A stretch of 64,000 bases of DNA from Neisseria sp. Marseille-Q5346 (lineage in GTDB: Bacteria; Pseudomonadota; Gammaproteobacteria; Burkholderiales; Neisseriaceae). The DNA lies in contig NZ_OX336253.1 of the NCBI RefSeq assembly GCF_946902045.1, positions 868,001-932,000 on the forward strand, written 5' to 3'. This document shows positions 37,594 through 45,978 of the stretch, piece after piece. The translations under genes and the position numbers were made by a program. The notes beneath the pieces were generated by a model. It was not told where the DNA came from. It did not search any database and saw nothing but the letters and a program-made list of their open reading frames with translations. Position 1 is the first letter of the stretch; each line of letters begins with the position of its first letter.

Positions 37594-39345
37594 ATGATTA
37601 ATTACAAAATTACCCCCAACTTTCTGTCTCATGAATGGCACATCACCTTATCATTCACTCAAACCAATGATTCTGAAACAGAAATCAGCTTACCCAATTG
37701 GGTTCCCGGCAGCTACCTCATCCGTGACTTTGCCCGCCACATCACACACATCAACGCGCGCTGCAACGGCAAAGCCCAGCCGCTGACACAAACCAGCAAA
37801 AACCATTGGCAAACCCCTGCTCTCAGTGGAGAGTGGGAAATTTACTACACTGTTTACGCATTCGACTTATCAGTTCGCGGCTCGTTCCTCAGCACCGAGC
37901 GCGGCTTTTTCGACGGCGCGTGCCTATTCTTAAAAGTACACGGACAAGAACAACAACCACACCAAGTCGAATTTCCTACCCTGCCGCACACATGGCAGAT
38001 AGCCACAACCCTGCCACAAATTTCGGCGACCACTTTTCAGACGGCCTCATATGCCGAACTTATTGATCACCCCGTTGAAACAGGCATCATCGAATTTCTC
38101 GAATTTGAAGCAAAAGGCATCCCCCACCGTATTGCATTAAGCGGTATCTACCCCGATTTTGACCGAGCCCGCTTCCTCGCCGATATTCAAAAAATCTGCG
38201 AAACCGAGTTGGCGATGTTCCCATCCCCTGCCCCGTTTACCGAATACCTTTTCTTACTACATCTGGGCGACAACCTCTACGGTGGGCTGGAACACATCAG
38301 CAGCACCGCCCTACTCGCCGACCGCCACAGTCTGCCATCTTACGATATGGGCGAAGCCGACAAAGCCTATACCGAACTGCTCGGCCTCTTCTCCCATGAA
38401 TACTTCCACGCATGGAACGTTAAATCCATCAAACCGGCCGTCTTCGCACCTTACAATCTCGACCAAGAAAACTATACAGAGCAACTTTGGGCATTCGAAG
38501 GCATTACTTCCTACTACGACGACCTCTTTCTAGCCCGAAGCAAAACCATCAGCCCCGAAGCCTACCTTACCCTGCTTGCACAAAGCATCACACGCGTACA
38601 GCAGACACAAGGCCGTCTGAAACAAACACTTGCCCAATCCAGTTTCAGCGCATGGGACAAGTTCTACAAACAAGACGAAAACAGCCCCAACGCCATCGTC
38701 AGCTACTATCAAAAAGGCGCACTGGCCGCACTTTGCCTCGACCTCATCATCCGTGAAAAAAGCCAGGGTAAATACACCCTCGATAGCGTGATGCAGCAAC
38801 ACTATCACGACTGGTGCAACACCCATCAAGGCATACCCGAAAAACACTGGCAAACCCGTTGCCAAGAAATGACCGGTTTAGATTTAGAAACCTTCTTTCA
38901 GACGGCCTTATACAGCACCGAAGACCTTCCGCTCGCAGAATGTCTGCAAAGCGTAGGTATCAAACTTGACTTTATCCCCCTGCCACGCCAGCACGGCGGA
39001 GCATTTACAAGCGAACCCCAATCGATTGCCCCCGCCAACGATTTGGGCGCACGTTTCAAACAAAGCAGCGATCATGCCTTCCTAACTCATGTATTCAATG
39101 GCGGCAGCGCAGAAAATGCCGGACTCTGCCCGCAAGACAAAATCATCGCCTTAGGCGGCTACGCCTGCAACGACCTTGCAACGCAGTGGAGCAAACTGCC
39201 TATCGGTACGCGCACCACCATCCATTTCTTCCGCCAAGGTCTGCTGCGTGAAACCAGCATCACCGTCCAAGCAGCAGAAGCCAATACCGCCCTACTGCAC
39301 ATTACCGATCGCCAAAAACTCGAAAACTGGTTGTACAATCATTAA
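37594..39345 (+). CDS. M61-family glycyl aminopeptidase with PDZ domain
   Basis: The 583-residue zinc peptidase has an N-terminal beta domain, then the catalytic HEYFHAWNVK (HExxH) with EGITSYYDD providing the third ligand, and a C-terminal PDZ domain (about residues 480-580; FNGGSAENAGLCPQDKIIALGG). Members cleave N-terminal glycine or alanine. Two DUS copies are read in frame as FQTA. No signal peptide is evident, so it is probably cytoplasmic. It is followed by a DUS hairpin and a small phosphatase-like gene. Confidence 0.9.
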   Translation: MINYKITPNFLSHEWHITLSFTQTNDSETEISLPNWVPGSYLIRDFARHITHINARCNGKAQPLTQTSKNHWQTPALSGEWEIYYTVYAFDLSVRGSFLSTERGFFDGACLFLKVHGQEQQPHQVEFPTLPHTWQIATTLPQISATTFQTASYAELIDHPVETGIIEFLEFEAKGIPHRIALSGIYPDFDRARFLADIQKICETELAMFPSPAPFTEYLFLLHLGDNLYGGLEHISSTALLADRHSLPSYDMGEADKAYTELLGLFSHEYFHAWNVKSIKPAVFAPYNLDQENYTEQLWAFEGITSYYDDLFLARSKTISPEAYLTLLAQSITRVQQTQGRLKQTLAQSSFSAWDKFYKQDENSPNAIVSYYQKGALAALCLDLIIREKSQGKYTLDSVMQQHYHDWCNTHQGIPEKHWQTRCQEMTGLDLETFFQTALYSTEDLPLAECLQSVGIKLDFIPLPRQHGGAFTSEPQSIAPANDLGARFKQSSDHAFLTHVFNGGSAENAGLCPQDKIIALGGYACNDLATQWSKLPIGTRTTIHFFRQGLLRETSITVQAAEANTALLHITDRQKLENWLYNH

Positions 39346-39352
39346 ATAAAAC

Positions 39353-39386
39353 TTCAGACGGCCTGTGGATTAGCAGGCCGTCTGAA
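39353..39386 (+). terminator. Inverted DUS pair (outward orientation) after the M61 gene
   Basis: TTCAGACGGCCT and AGGCCGTCTGAA form a stem, without a T-run, so termination is uncertain. Confidence 0.45.
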
Positions 39387-39423
39387 ATCAACATATCCAT
39401 TTAATATAAAGAAAGGAAAAACT

Positions 39424-39864
39424 ATGCCTATCCGTAAACTGACTGACTCCCTCTATATCGCCCCCCAACTGACCGAAGCAGATGTCCAAGAAGCCGTACG
39501 TCTCGGCATCAAAACCATCATCTGCAACCGCCCGGACGGCGAAGAAGAAAACCAACCGGCTTTTGCCAAAGTGCAAAACTGGTTTAAAGAGGCCGGCATC
39601 AACCAATTCTCACACCAGCCCGTTGTCGCGCCTCAAATCAACGCAGCCGATGTTGCAGCCTTTCAAAATCTGTTGCAACAATCTCCAACTCCTATTCTTG
39701 CCTTCTGCCGTACCGGCACTCGCTGTTCCCTGCTTTGGGGTTATCATCAAGTGCAGCACGGCGCATCCGTAGCCGAAGTGGTTGCCGCAGCCGAACAGGC
39801 AGGCGTTAACCTCAGCAACTTTGAAGCCCGCCTGCAAGAAGCCAAAGATAAAGGTTTGGCTTAA
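39424..39864 (+). CDS. DUF442 / TIGR01244 phosphatase-like protein
   Basis: The 146-residue single-domain protein has a PTP-like C-x5-R loop in CRTGTRCS and IICNRPDGEEENQP in the middle, which is the DUF442 (Blh N-terminal) pattern. A meningococcal relative (from memory NMA1982) has been solved as a tyrosine-phosphatase-like protein. Substrate unknown; some family members are linked to sulphide metabolism. AAAGGAAA precedes the ATG. Confidence 0.85.
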   Translation: MPIRKLTDSLYIAPQLTEADVQEAVRLGIKTIICNRPDGEEENQPAFAKVQNWFKEAGINQFSHQPVVAPQINAADVAAFQNLLQQSPTPILAFCRTGTRCSLLWGYHQVQHGASVAEVVAAAEQAGVNLSNFEARLQEAKDKGLA

Positions 39865-39895
39865 TACCTAATTTATATAGCAACTAGTAGCCCTT

Positions 39896-39946
39896 AAGGC
39901 AATCAGGCCGTCTGAAACCGATTATTCAGACGGCCTGATTGCCTTA
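39896..39946 (+). terminator. Very long DUS-containing hairpin
   Basis: An almost perfect 21-22 bp stem with an 8-nt loop is formed by a DUS pair extended outward by AAGGCAATC / GATTGCCTT. It lies between the DUF442 gene and the FNR-type sRNA promoter. Confidence 0.7.
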
Positions 39947-40004
39947 GCTTATTTTTAATTTATTTCCACTATCTTGAAGATATATTTTCTAAATTAAAAT
40001 AGAA

Positions 40005-40045
40005 TTGACCTGTGTCAATACCCCAATCCTATTTTCATTTATAAT
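40005..40045 (+). promoter_or_regulatory. FNR-dependent promoter of the AniS-like sRNA
   Basis: The palindrome TTGACCTGTGTCAA (40005-40018, 8 of 10 FNR consensus bases) is centred 31 bases before the centre of a perfect -10 TATAAT (40040-40045). This is class II spacing with no competing -35. Confidence 0.75.
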
Positions 40046-40051
40046 GCCTTC

Positions 40052-40179
40052 CAATGATTCAGGGTCATGCCCGAATCCTCCAGTTTCCTCGATAAGAGCC
40101 AGCTCTCTTATTAAATGATTTTTCTTTCCTCTTGATGTGTGTGTGTTTGGGTGTGGCTGAAAGCCACCCCCTTTTTTTT
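40052..40179 (+). ncRNA. aniS: AniS-like anaerobically induced small RNA
   Basis: A transcript of about 128 nt is predicted from the TATAAT to a terminator at 40149-40179 (GTGGCT / AGCCAC stem plus GGG/CCC, then eight T). An internal hairpin ATAAGAG / CTCTTAT (40092-40111) separates two unpaired pyrimidine-rich stretches, CCTCC and TTTCTTTCCTCTT, which are complementary to ribosome-binding sites and so likely to pair with target mRNAs. In N. meningitidis the FNR-activated Hfq-dependent sRNA AniS lies, from memory, at NMB1205 next to a regulator gene and glnD; the same neighbours follow here. No plausible ORF. Confidence 0.75.
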
Positions 40180-40194
40180 ATACCTACCCTCTTG

Positions 40195-40226
40195 AAGGCC
40201 GTCTGAAAACTTTCAGACGGCCTTTC
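40195..40226 (+). terminator. DUS hairpin behind the sRNA
   Basis: The inverted DUS pair with a 3-nt loop is followed by TTTCC. It adds insulation between the sRNA and the regulator gene. Confidence 0.55.
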
Positions 40227-40288
40227 CTTTCCCCTCACAAAAATAGTATAAAATCCCCTTATCGTTCAAACCACAAACTCAAAACACC

Positions 40289-40585
40289 ATGGTCAACAAA
40301 CTCACTCCCCCTCCAAGCCTGCCCGATCCGCAAGACCTCCGCGCCGTTATCGCTTACAACATGCGCCTCTATCGCGTTAATCACGGCTGGTCGCAAGAAG
40401 AACTGGCGCGTCAATGCGGACTTGACCGCACCTACGTTTCCGCCATCGAGCGCAAACGCTGGAACATCGCCCTTTCTAACATTGAAAAAATCGCATCCGC
40501 GCTTAAAATCGCCCCTTACAAACTCCTCCTTCCGCCGCAAGAAATGCTCCGCCAAATGACCGAGCCTGCCGACACCCAAGCCTAA
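40289..40585 (+). CDS. XRE-family transcriptional regulator
   Basis: This 98-residue DNA-binding protein is made up almost entirely of a helix-turn-helix domain (residues about 18-80): [54 protein letters not shown]. It resembles restriction-modification controller proteins and small Cro/CI repressors, but no restriction genes are nearby. It lies 19 bases ahead of glnD on the same strand and probably shares its transcript; targets are unknown. Confidence 0.88.
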   Translation: MVNKLTPPPSLPDPQDLRAVIAYNMRLYRVNHGWSQEELARQCGLDRTYVSAIERKRWNIALSNIEKIASALKIAPYKLLLPPQEMLRQMTEPADTQA

Positions 40586-40604
40586 TTCACAGCCAGACAC
40601 CATC

Positions 40605-43163
40605 ATGACCGCCGCCCAACAAGCCATCCAAACCTACAAGCAGCAAAAAACCGCAGCAGAAACTGCCTACCGCCAAAACAACCGCCCTACCGTTTACTTC
40701 CGCGACCATATCGCCGCTGCCGAAACCCTGCTGCAAACCCTCTGGCAAATCCACTTCCCCGACAGCAACGACATTAGCCTCATTGCCATCGGCGGCTTCG
40801 GGCGTTGCGAACTCTATCCCCATTCTGACTGGGACTTAGCGATTATTTCATCCACTCCTTTTTCAGACGGCCTGCAACAACAAACCACCCAATTTATCCA
40901 AACCCTTTGGGACGCACGCCTCAATCCGGCCATCAAAAGCGGCAGCATAGAAGAAATCCTCCAAAGCACCCAAAACGACATTACCGGCGAAACCGCCTTT
41001 CTAGAAGCGCGCCACCTACAAGGCAATGCTAGCCTTACCGCCCAACTTCTAAACAAACTCAACACACGCCGCGACACAGCCGCCTTTATCGAAGCCAAAC
41101 TCCTCGAAATGGAGCAACGCCATACCAAGTCCCAAGGTACGGGCGCACAACTCGAACCCAACATCAAAACCTGCCCCGGCGGCCTGCGCGACATCCACAC
41201 CCTTATCTGGACAGCCAAAGCACAAGGCATAGACAGCAACCCCACCGCCCTCGTTACCGCCGGCGTCCTTACACGCACCGAAGCCGGTATGCTGGCCCAT
41301 GGCTACCGCCGCCTCGCCAATATCCGCATCCACCTCCACCTTACCGCCGACCGCCCCGAAGACAGACTGCTTTTCGACTACCAGTCCCAAGTTGCCGAAA
41401 GCTTAGGCTATACCCAACCCGACATCCGCGGCAGAAGCGAAGCCCTGATGCACACCTTCTACCGCGCCACCAAAGCCATCAAACAACTCAACGGCATCCT
41501 CATTCCGGTTCTCAAAAACCATCAAACCTCCAGCCGCCCCCAACATATCCACCCCATCGACAGCCGCTACAAACGCATCGGCCACCAAATCGCCGCCAAC
41601 GACCTTGCCCTGTTCGAGCAAAACCCCGAACACATCTTCACCATCATCCAAACCATGCAGGAGCAAAACATCACCACCATCGAGCCGCAAACCCTGCGCG
41701 CATGGTGGGCGGCCACACGGAAAATCAACGCCCGTTTCACCCAAAATCCAGAAAACCGCCGCCGCTTCATCCAATTCTTCAAACACGGCACCGGCCTTAC
41801 CCAAACCCTCCGTTTTCTCAACCTCTACGGCGTACTGGGCCGCTATCTCCCCGCATGGGAAAAAATCACCGGCCTGCTCCAACACGACCTCTTCCATATT
41901 TACCCTGTAGACGACCACATACTGACCGTCGTCCGCAATATACGCCGTCTCGCCATCGAAACCCACAGCCACGAAATGCCCGAGGCCAGCGCCATCATGC
42001 AGGCCTACCCACGGCCGCACGTCCTCTACACCGCCGCCCTGCTGCACGACATCGCCAAAGGCCGCTGTGGCGATCACGCCAAAGAAGGCATCAAAGACGC
42101 CCAGCAATTCGCCGCCGACCACTACTACACCGAAGAAGAAAGCCACCTCCTCGCATGGCTGGTTGAAAACCACCTGCTCATGTCTACTGTTGCCCAAAAA
42201 GAAGACATCCAAGACCCGCACGTCCTCCAAGCCTTCTGCCGCCGTATTCCCACACGCGAATACCTCGACGCACTCTACCTGCTTACCATTGCCGACATCC
42301 GTGGCACCAACCCCAAACTTTGGAACACATGGCGCGCCAGTCTGCTCCAGACCCTCTACCACAGCACCGCCGCCGTTTTAAACAGCAAAAACCACGATCC
42401 CGAACGCCTTCCCAACCGACGCGAACAAGCCGCAGCCGACCAACTCACACGCGCAGCCGTTCCCCTCAAAAACCAACAAAAACTCCGCCGCATCCTCGGC
42501 AGCGCATACTACGTACGCCATCAAACGCGGGAAATCCTCTGGCACACCGCAAACCTCGCCTACGACACCCAAAGTCCGGCCGTCCGCAGCCGCATCCTTC
42601 CCCAAAGCAACAGCCTTCAAGTCATGGTCTTCATGCCCAATGGCGACCGCCTCTTCGCACGCCTCTGCCGCATCTTCAGCAGCCACCGCTTCGACATCCA
42701 AGCCGCCCGCGCCTTCATCACCGAGCACGACTACATCCTCGACACCTTTATCCTCCAACTTCCCGACAATCTCCCGCCCGAAGAATATCCCGACCGCCAA
42801 AGCGCACTCGAAGCCGAACTCAACAGCTTCATCCACGGTAATACCACCGTCCAAAAACAAAGCGGCCGTCCGCACATCAGCCGCCGCATCCGCCACATCC
42901 CCATTCCGCCTACCGTAATCATCACCCCCGAAGAAGATTACCCCGGCTGGCACACCATAGACATCACTGCCGTCAACCGCCCCCATCTCCTCGCCGACAT
43001 CGCCGAGACCTTCTTCGCACACAACATCAGCCTGCGCTACGCCAAAATCACCACCTTGGATCAGCGCATCGAAGACAGCTTCATCACCTACAGCCCATCC
43101 CTCCAAGACCCGCAAACCCAAAACACCCTAAAACAAGCATTAATCGAAGTCCTGACCCCATAA
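40605..43163 (+). CDS. glnD: [Protein-PII] uridylyltransferase / uridylyl-removing enzyme
   Basis: The 852-residue bifunctional sensor of glutamine modifies PII with UMP under nitrogen limitation and removes it when glutamine is high. A nucleotidyltransferase domain begins with [19 protein letters not shown] (about residue 65); an HD hydrolase domain contains [13 protein letters not shown]; two ACT domains lie at the C-terminus ([26 protein letters not shown] and [26 protein letters not shown]). Codons are strongly C-rich in third position, producing long antisense open frames that are not genes. Confidence 0.96.
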   Translation: MTAAQQAIQTYKQQKTAAETAYRQNNRPTVYFRDHIAAAETLLQTLWQIHFPDSNDISLIAIGGFGRCELYPHSDWDLAIISSTPFSDGLQQQTTQFIQTLWDARLNPAIKSGSIEEILQSTQNDITGETAFLEARHLQGNASLTAQLLNKLNTRRDTAAFIEAKLLEMEQRHTKSQGTGAQLEPNIKTCPGGLRDIHTLIWTAKAQGIDSNPTALVTAGVLTRTEAGMLAHGYRRLANIRIHLHLTADRPEDRLLFDYQSQVAESLGYTQPDIRGRSEALMHTFYRATKAIKQLNGILIPVLKNHQTSSRPQHIHPIDSRYKRIGHQIAANDLALFEQNPEHIFTIIQTMQEQNITTIEPQTLRAWWAATRKINARFTQNPENRRRFIQFFKHGTGLTQTLRFLNLYGVLGRYLPAWEKITGLLQHDLFHIYPVDDHILTVVRNIRRLAIETHSHEMPEASAIMQAYPRPHVLYTAALLHDIAKGRCGDHAKEGIKDAQQFAADHYYTEEESHLLAWLVENHLLMSTVAQKEDIQDPHVLQAFCRRIPTREYLDALYLLTIADIRGTNPKLWNTWRASLLQTLYHSTAAVLNSKNHDPERLPNRREQAAADQLTRAAVPLKNQQKLRRILGSAYYVRHQTREILWHTANLAYDTQSPAVRSRILPQSNSLQVMVFMPNGDRLFARLCRIFSSHRFDIQAARAFITEHDYILDTFILQLPDNLPPEEYPDRQSALEAELNSFIHGNTTVQKQSGRPHISRRIRHIPIPPTVIITPEEDYPGWHTIDITAVNRPHLLADIAETFFAHNISLRYAKITTLDQRIEDSFITYSPSLQDPQTQNTLKQALIEVLTP

Positions 43164-43190
43164 AGGCCGTCTGAACATCTTAAAAAACAC

Positions 43191-43215
43191 AGGGTGAGCA
43201 TTTTTTGCTCACCCT
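43191..43215 (+). terminator. Stem-loop after glnD
   Basis: The 10-bp stem AGGGTGAGCA / TGCTCACCCT lacks a T-run on the plus strand, so efficiency is uncertain. Confidence 0.5.
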
Positions 43216-43567
43216 AATCGCATTCAACATATAAACATCCTGAATATACCCTTCCAAAACACTCAAGAAATCCAACACCTTAAAAATCAAAACCAGACTA
43301 CTCCCTGATATAAAACTACATTACAAAATCATAACCCAAATAAATATAATTCCAAATACAAAATTTCATTCATCTATTACACCAAACCCCTTTTCAAATC
43401 CCCTCCTTCCAAACCATTTCCCCATCAATATTCACACAAAATACATACTCAAAATAAAACCCATAAAAAACAAAAGAATAAAATCACAAAAAATCAAACC
43501 GACCGATTAAGCCATAAAAACACCGCCCATCCAAACCAATTAACATATTATTAAATCAAACTAAATT

Positions 43568-43583
43568 CTGACAAAAAACGTCA
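43568..43583 (+). repeat. Upstream repeat copy 1 (possible activator site)
   Basis: CTGACAAAAAACGTCA contains the dyad TGAC-N7-GTCA. An identical copy lies exactly 60 bases downstream. Its position about 230 bases before the predicted pilE start fits an enhancer for a sigma-54 activator. Confidence 0.6.
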
Positions 43584-43627
43584 CACACCCAAACTTGTCT
43601 CCCTTCCCTGTCACAAAAAACACAAAA

Positions 43628-43643
43628 CTGACAAAAAACGTCA
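43628..43643 (+). repeat. Upstream repeat copy 2 (possible activator site)
   Basis: This second identical CTGACAAAAAACGTCA lies about 130 bases before the sigma-54 -24 element. A related CCTGTCACAAAAAAC just before it may be a degenerate half-site. Confidence 0.6.
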
Positions 43644-43773
43644 ACCGCCCTATTTCCCTAAAATCCTGAAACTTTCAAACAAAACCTCACAAAACTTAAA
43701 AATTTAAAAATAAACCCAATAAAAACAACAAATAAAAAATAAAAAATAAAATTTTCAGCCCATTTTCCACACT

Positions 43774-43789
43774 TGGCACACCGACTGCT
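43774..43789 (+). promoter_or_regulatory. Sigma-54 (-24/-12) promoter of pilE
   Basis: TGGCACACCGACTGCT keeps the invariant GG and GC with exactly ten bases between them, and the full TGGCAC of the -24 element. Transcription should begin near 43799, leaving a leader of about 155 bases. Commensal Neisseria are known to use RpoN for pilE, while pathogens have a degenerate rpoN. Confidence 0.82.
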
Positions 43790-43954
43790 TGAAACAACAC
43801 GTCCGGTAAGGCCCAAGCCTCAAAGCAGCAAGCCCGACGGAAGCTGTATATTCCTTCTTACTTTATGGTTTACTCATAATACAAAGTGCCAAGCACATTA
43901 CGGACTTTTTACTTAAACATAATTATTCACACTTTCAAACTGGAGTTTTAATCA

Positions 43955-44407
43955 ATGAAAGCAATCCAAAAAGGTTTCACCCTGATCGAATTGATGATCG
44001 TCATTGCCATCTTGGGCATCTTGGCCGTAATCGCTCTGCCTGCATACCAAGACTACACCATCCGCGCCAAAGTATCTGAAGGCTTGAGCTTGGCCGAGCC
44101 TGCAAAATTGGCTGTAGCAGAAACTGCTACTGCTTTAAATGGTTTGGGCTCAGTTAAAGGTATCAATGGTACTGACAAAGGTAATACAGGTTACTCATTC
44201 CCTGAAAACGGTAGTAGCTATGTAAAAACTATTACTATCGCGGATGGCGGCACAATTACAGTAGAAACGAGAAATACTGGTGTAGCAGCAAACAAAGATC
44301 CTAAGTTTACATTAACTCCCGATCAAAAGGACCCAGAGTCTCCAATTACTTGGACATGTAAATTTTCTGGTGGCGAACCTAAACACGTTCCTGCTAACTG
44401 CCGCTAA
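43955..44407 (+). CDS. pilE: Type IV major pilin (class II-like)
   Basis: The 150-residue prepilin has a 7-residue leader MKAIQKG cut by PilD before [27 protein letters not shown], the canonical hydrophobic N-helix. The globular part is short, with one disulphide pair (WTCKF ... ANCR at the end), as in class II pilins. It assembles into pili for adhesion, twitching and DNA uptake. It is driven by a sigma-54 promoter; GGAG lies before the ATG. The codon usage of its 3' half is more A/T-rich than the conserved 5' part. A very strong terminator follows. Confidence 0.95.
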   Translation: MKAIQKGFTLIELMIVIAILGILAVIALPAYQDYTIRAKVSEGLSLAEPAKLAVAETATALNGLGSVKGINGTDKGNTGYSFPENGSSYVKTITIADGGTITVETRNTGVAANKDPKFTLTPDQKDPESPITWTCKFSGGEPKHVPANCR

Positions 44408-44430
44408 TATTGGTATTGCAGTCTAAATAA

Positions 44431-44467
44431 AAGCAAATCCCATAACGCGGTTATGGGATTTGCTTTA
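44431..44467 (+). terminator. Strong terminator between the two pilin genes
   Basis: A perfect 16-bp stem, AAGCAAATCCCATAAC with its complement, has a GCG loop and then TTTAT. Confidence 0.9.
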
Positions 44468-44500
44468 TACAAATAAAAAATAAGAAAACGATACGCTCAA

Positions 44501-44974
44501 ATGAATACCCCATTTCAAGCCCAAAAAGGTTTTACCCTGATTGAGCTGATGATAGTTATCGCCATCCTCGGTATTCTGGTTGTTGTCGCCATACCCACTT
44601 ATCAAAACTATATCGGTAGGGCGCAAGCCTCCGAAGCACTATACCTTGCCGACGACCTGAAAACCGAAATCAGCATTGCCTCAGCGGTAAATAACCGCCT
44701 GCCCAATGCAGAGGATGTCAGCAAACAAGGCGCAATCGGCGTTACCGCTCAACGCATCGGCGGCACATACATCCAAAACGGTGGCGTAACTGTAGAAGCA
44801 GATACAGGCAAAATCAGTATTCCTTTCGATAAAGGCCAAAACAAAGGCAAAGTCCTGACCCTGACCCCTTATCGAATTAACAATGACTCGACTTGGTTGC
44901 TTAACTGGCAATGCGGCGGAACGCTGGATCCGATGATGATCCCCGCCATGTGCCGTGATAATTCAAACGGATAA
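44501..44974 (+). CDS. Second type IV pilin
   Basis: The 157-residue prepilin has a 10-residue leader (MNTPFQAQKG) and the conserved [27 protein letters not shown]. Two cysteines near the C-terminus (NWQCGGTLDPMMIPAMC) form the disulphide loop. It differs from the first pilin over most of the globular part. It lies behind a strong terminator, with no good ribosome site and no sigma-54 promoter in the 35-base gap, so expression may be low, or depend on read-through. It could be a second major pilin, a minor pilin, or a donor for variation. Confidence 0.9.
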   Translation: MNTPFQAQKGFTLIELMIVIAILGILVVVAIPTYQNYIGRAQASEALYLADDLKTEISIASAVNNRLPNAEDVSKQGAIGVTAQRIGGTYIQNGGVTVEADTGKISIPFDKGQNKGKVLTLTPYRINNDSTWLLNWQCGGTLDPMMIPAMCRDNSNG

Positions 44975-45378
44975 CAACCAAGCCCATACCCTACAAAAAA
45001 CACAAAAATACATTGCGAAGAAAACACCCCAAACAAAGCCAAATACAAACGCGGAAAACGAATCAAAACAAAAGAACAAAACTCTCCAAAACAAGGTCAT
45101 TAAGAGCCTGAATGATCACATTACGAAAATAAATGCCGTCTGAAATTCATTTTCAGACGGCCTCTTTATATCCAATCCTAATATGACATAAAACTTTAAT
45201 CTTGATTAGTTTCAGATGGTCTTCATCTTTTCACCACTACATAAAACAAATTCGCAACACTCCTTATAAGACAATTTGTCGCACATCTGAACTCAATATA
45301 TAATTTAACCATACAAGTCTTTATTTTTAAGCATTTTTCATTTCCAAAACATACATTGCCTACATTGGGAGAACCATC
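44975..45378. other. AT-rich intergenic region pilin / lrp
   Basis: It contains a DUS pair (45133-45163), one copy in the AT-dialect, and a degenerate DUS-like TTTCAGATGGTC. The only open frame (44955-45143) is Lys-rich and overlaps the pilin; I do not accept it. Confidence 0.5.
45133..45165 (+). terminator. Inverted DUS pair with mixed dialects
   Basis: ATGCCGTCTGAA pairs with TTCAGACGGCCT, followed by CTTTAT. Confidence 0.55.
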
Positions 45379-45861
45379 ATGCCTCATCTGAACTTGGACA
45401 AAACGGATTTAAAGATTCTGCAGGTTTTGCAGGAAAATGGACGGTTGAGCAATGTTGAGCTTTCTGAAAAGGTAGCGCTCTCCCCTTCTCCCTGCCTGCG
45501 CCGTCTCAAACAGCTTGAAGATGCGGGCATTATTCAAAAATACGCCGCCCAGCTTTCTCCCGTATCTTTGGGCTTGGGTTTGCAGGCTTTTATCCGTGTA
45601 TCGATTAGCAAGGCAAAAGATGCGCGTGAGGATTTTTCCGAATCCGTCCGCGCTTGGCCAGAAGTATTGAGCTGCTTTGCTTTAACGGGTGAAACCGACT
45701 ATCTGCTCCATGCCTTTTTTACCGATATGAACGCGTTTTCCCATTTTGTTTTGGACACGCTGCTTTCGCACCACGGCGTGCAAGATGCGCAATCGAGTTT
45801 TGTGTTGAAAGAAATTAAAAACACGACCGCTCTGCCTTTGGTTCATTTGGTTCAGGATTGA
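45379..45861 (+). CDS. Lrp/AsnC-family transcriptional regulator
   Basis: In this 160-residue protein the N-terminal HTH (LDKTDLKILQVLQENGRLSNVELSEKVALSPSPCLRRLKQLEDAGII) is followed by a RAM/AsnC effector domain (VSISKAKDAREDFSESVRAWPEVLSCFALTGETDYLLHAFF). The HTH wording is very close to Lrp itself. It probably responds to amino acids and acts as an octamer. GGGAG lies upstream of the ATG. A DUS terminator follows. Confidence 0.92.
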   Translation: MPHLNLDKTDLKILQVLQENGRLSNVELSEKVALSPSPCLRRLKQLEDAGIIQKYAAQLSPVSLGLGLQAFIRVSISKAKDAREDFSESVRAWPEVLSCFALTGETDYLLHAFFTDMNAFSHFVLDTLLSHHGVQDAQSSFVLKEIKNTTALPLVHLVQD

Positions 45862-45876
45862 TGATTTGAAACTGAT

Positions 45877-45908
45877 AAAGGCCGTCTGTTGTTCAGACGG
45901 CCTTTTAA
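45877..45908 (+). terminator. DUS terminator after the lrp-type gene
   Basis: AAAGGCCGTCTG / CAGACGGCCTTTT has a 5-nt loop and ends in TTTT. Confidence 0.75.
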
Positions 45909-45978
45909 ATTCCAATGGTTTGCTTTCACGTCCATACACTTGTATACTTTTTAAGAATAATTCACATAAGCTTTTACC

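Larger units (their letters stand above)
43164..43954. other. Long AT-rich, G-poor pilE upstream region
   Basis: About 790 bases contain no credible gene. They hold the glnD DUS and stem-loop, two 16-bp repeats 60 bases apart, long A-tracts suggestive of bending, a sigma-54 promoter and a structured pilE leader. The plus strand is notably poor in G. Confidence 0.7.

Noticed and set aside
41403..43121. Two long minus-strand frames (319 and 247 codons)
   Set aside because: They are antisense to glnD and result from its C-rich codon positions; their translation is Val/Gly/Glu-rich without motifs.
43799..43850. c-di-GMP-I (GEMM) riboswitch in the pilE leader
   Set aside because: The characteristic tetraloop/receptor and GGCAAACC-type segments are not present in order.
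44955..45143. 62-codon Lys/Asn/Thr-rich frame after the second pilin
   Set aside because: It overlaps the pilin end, has low complexity, no ribosome site and ends inside a DUS; composition alone explains it.
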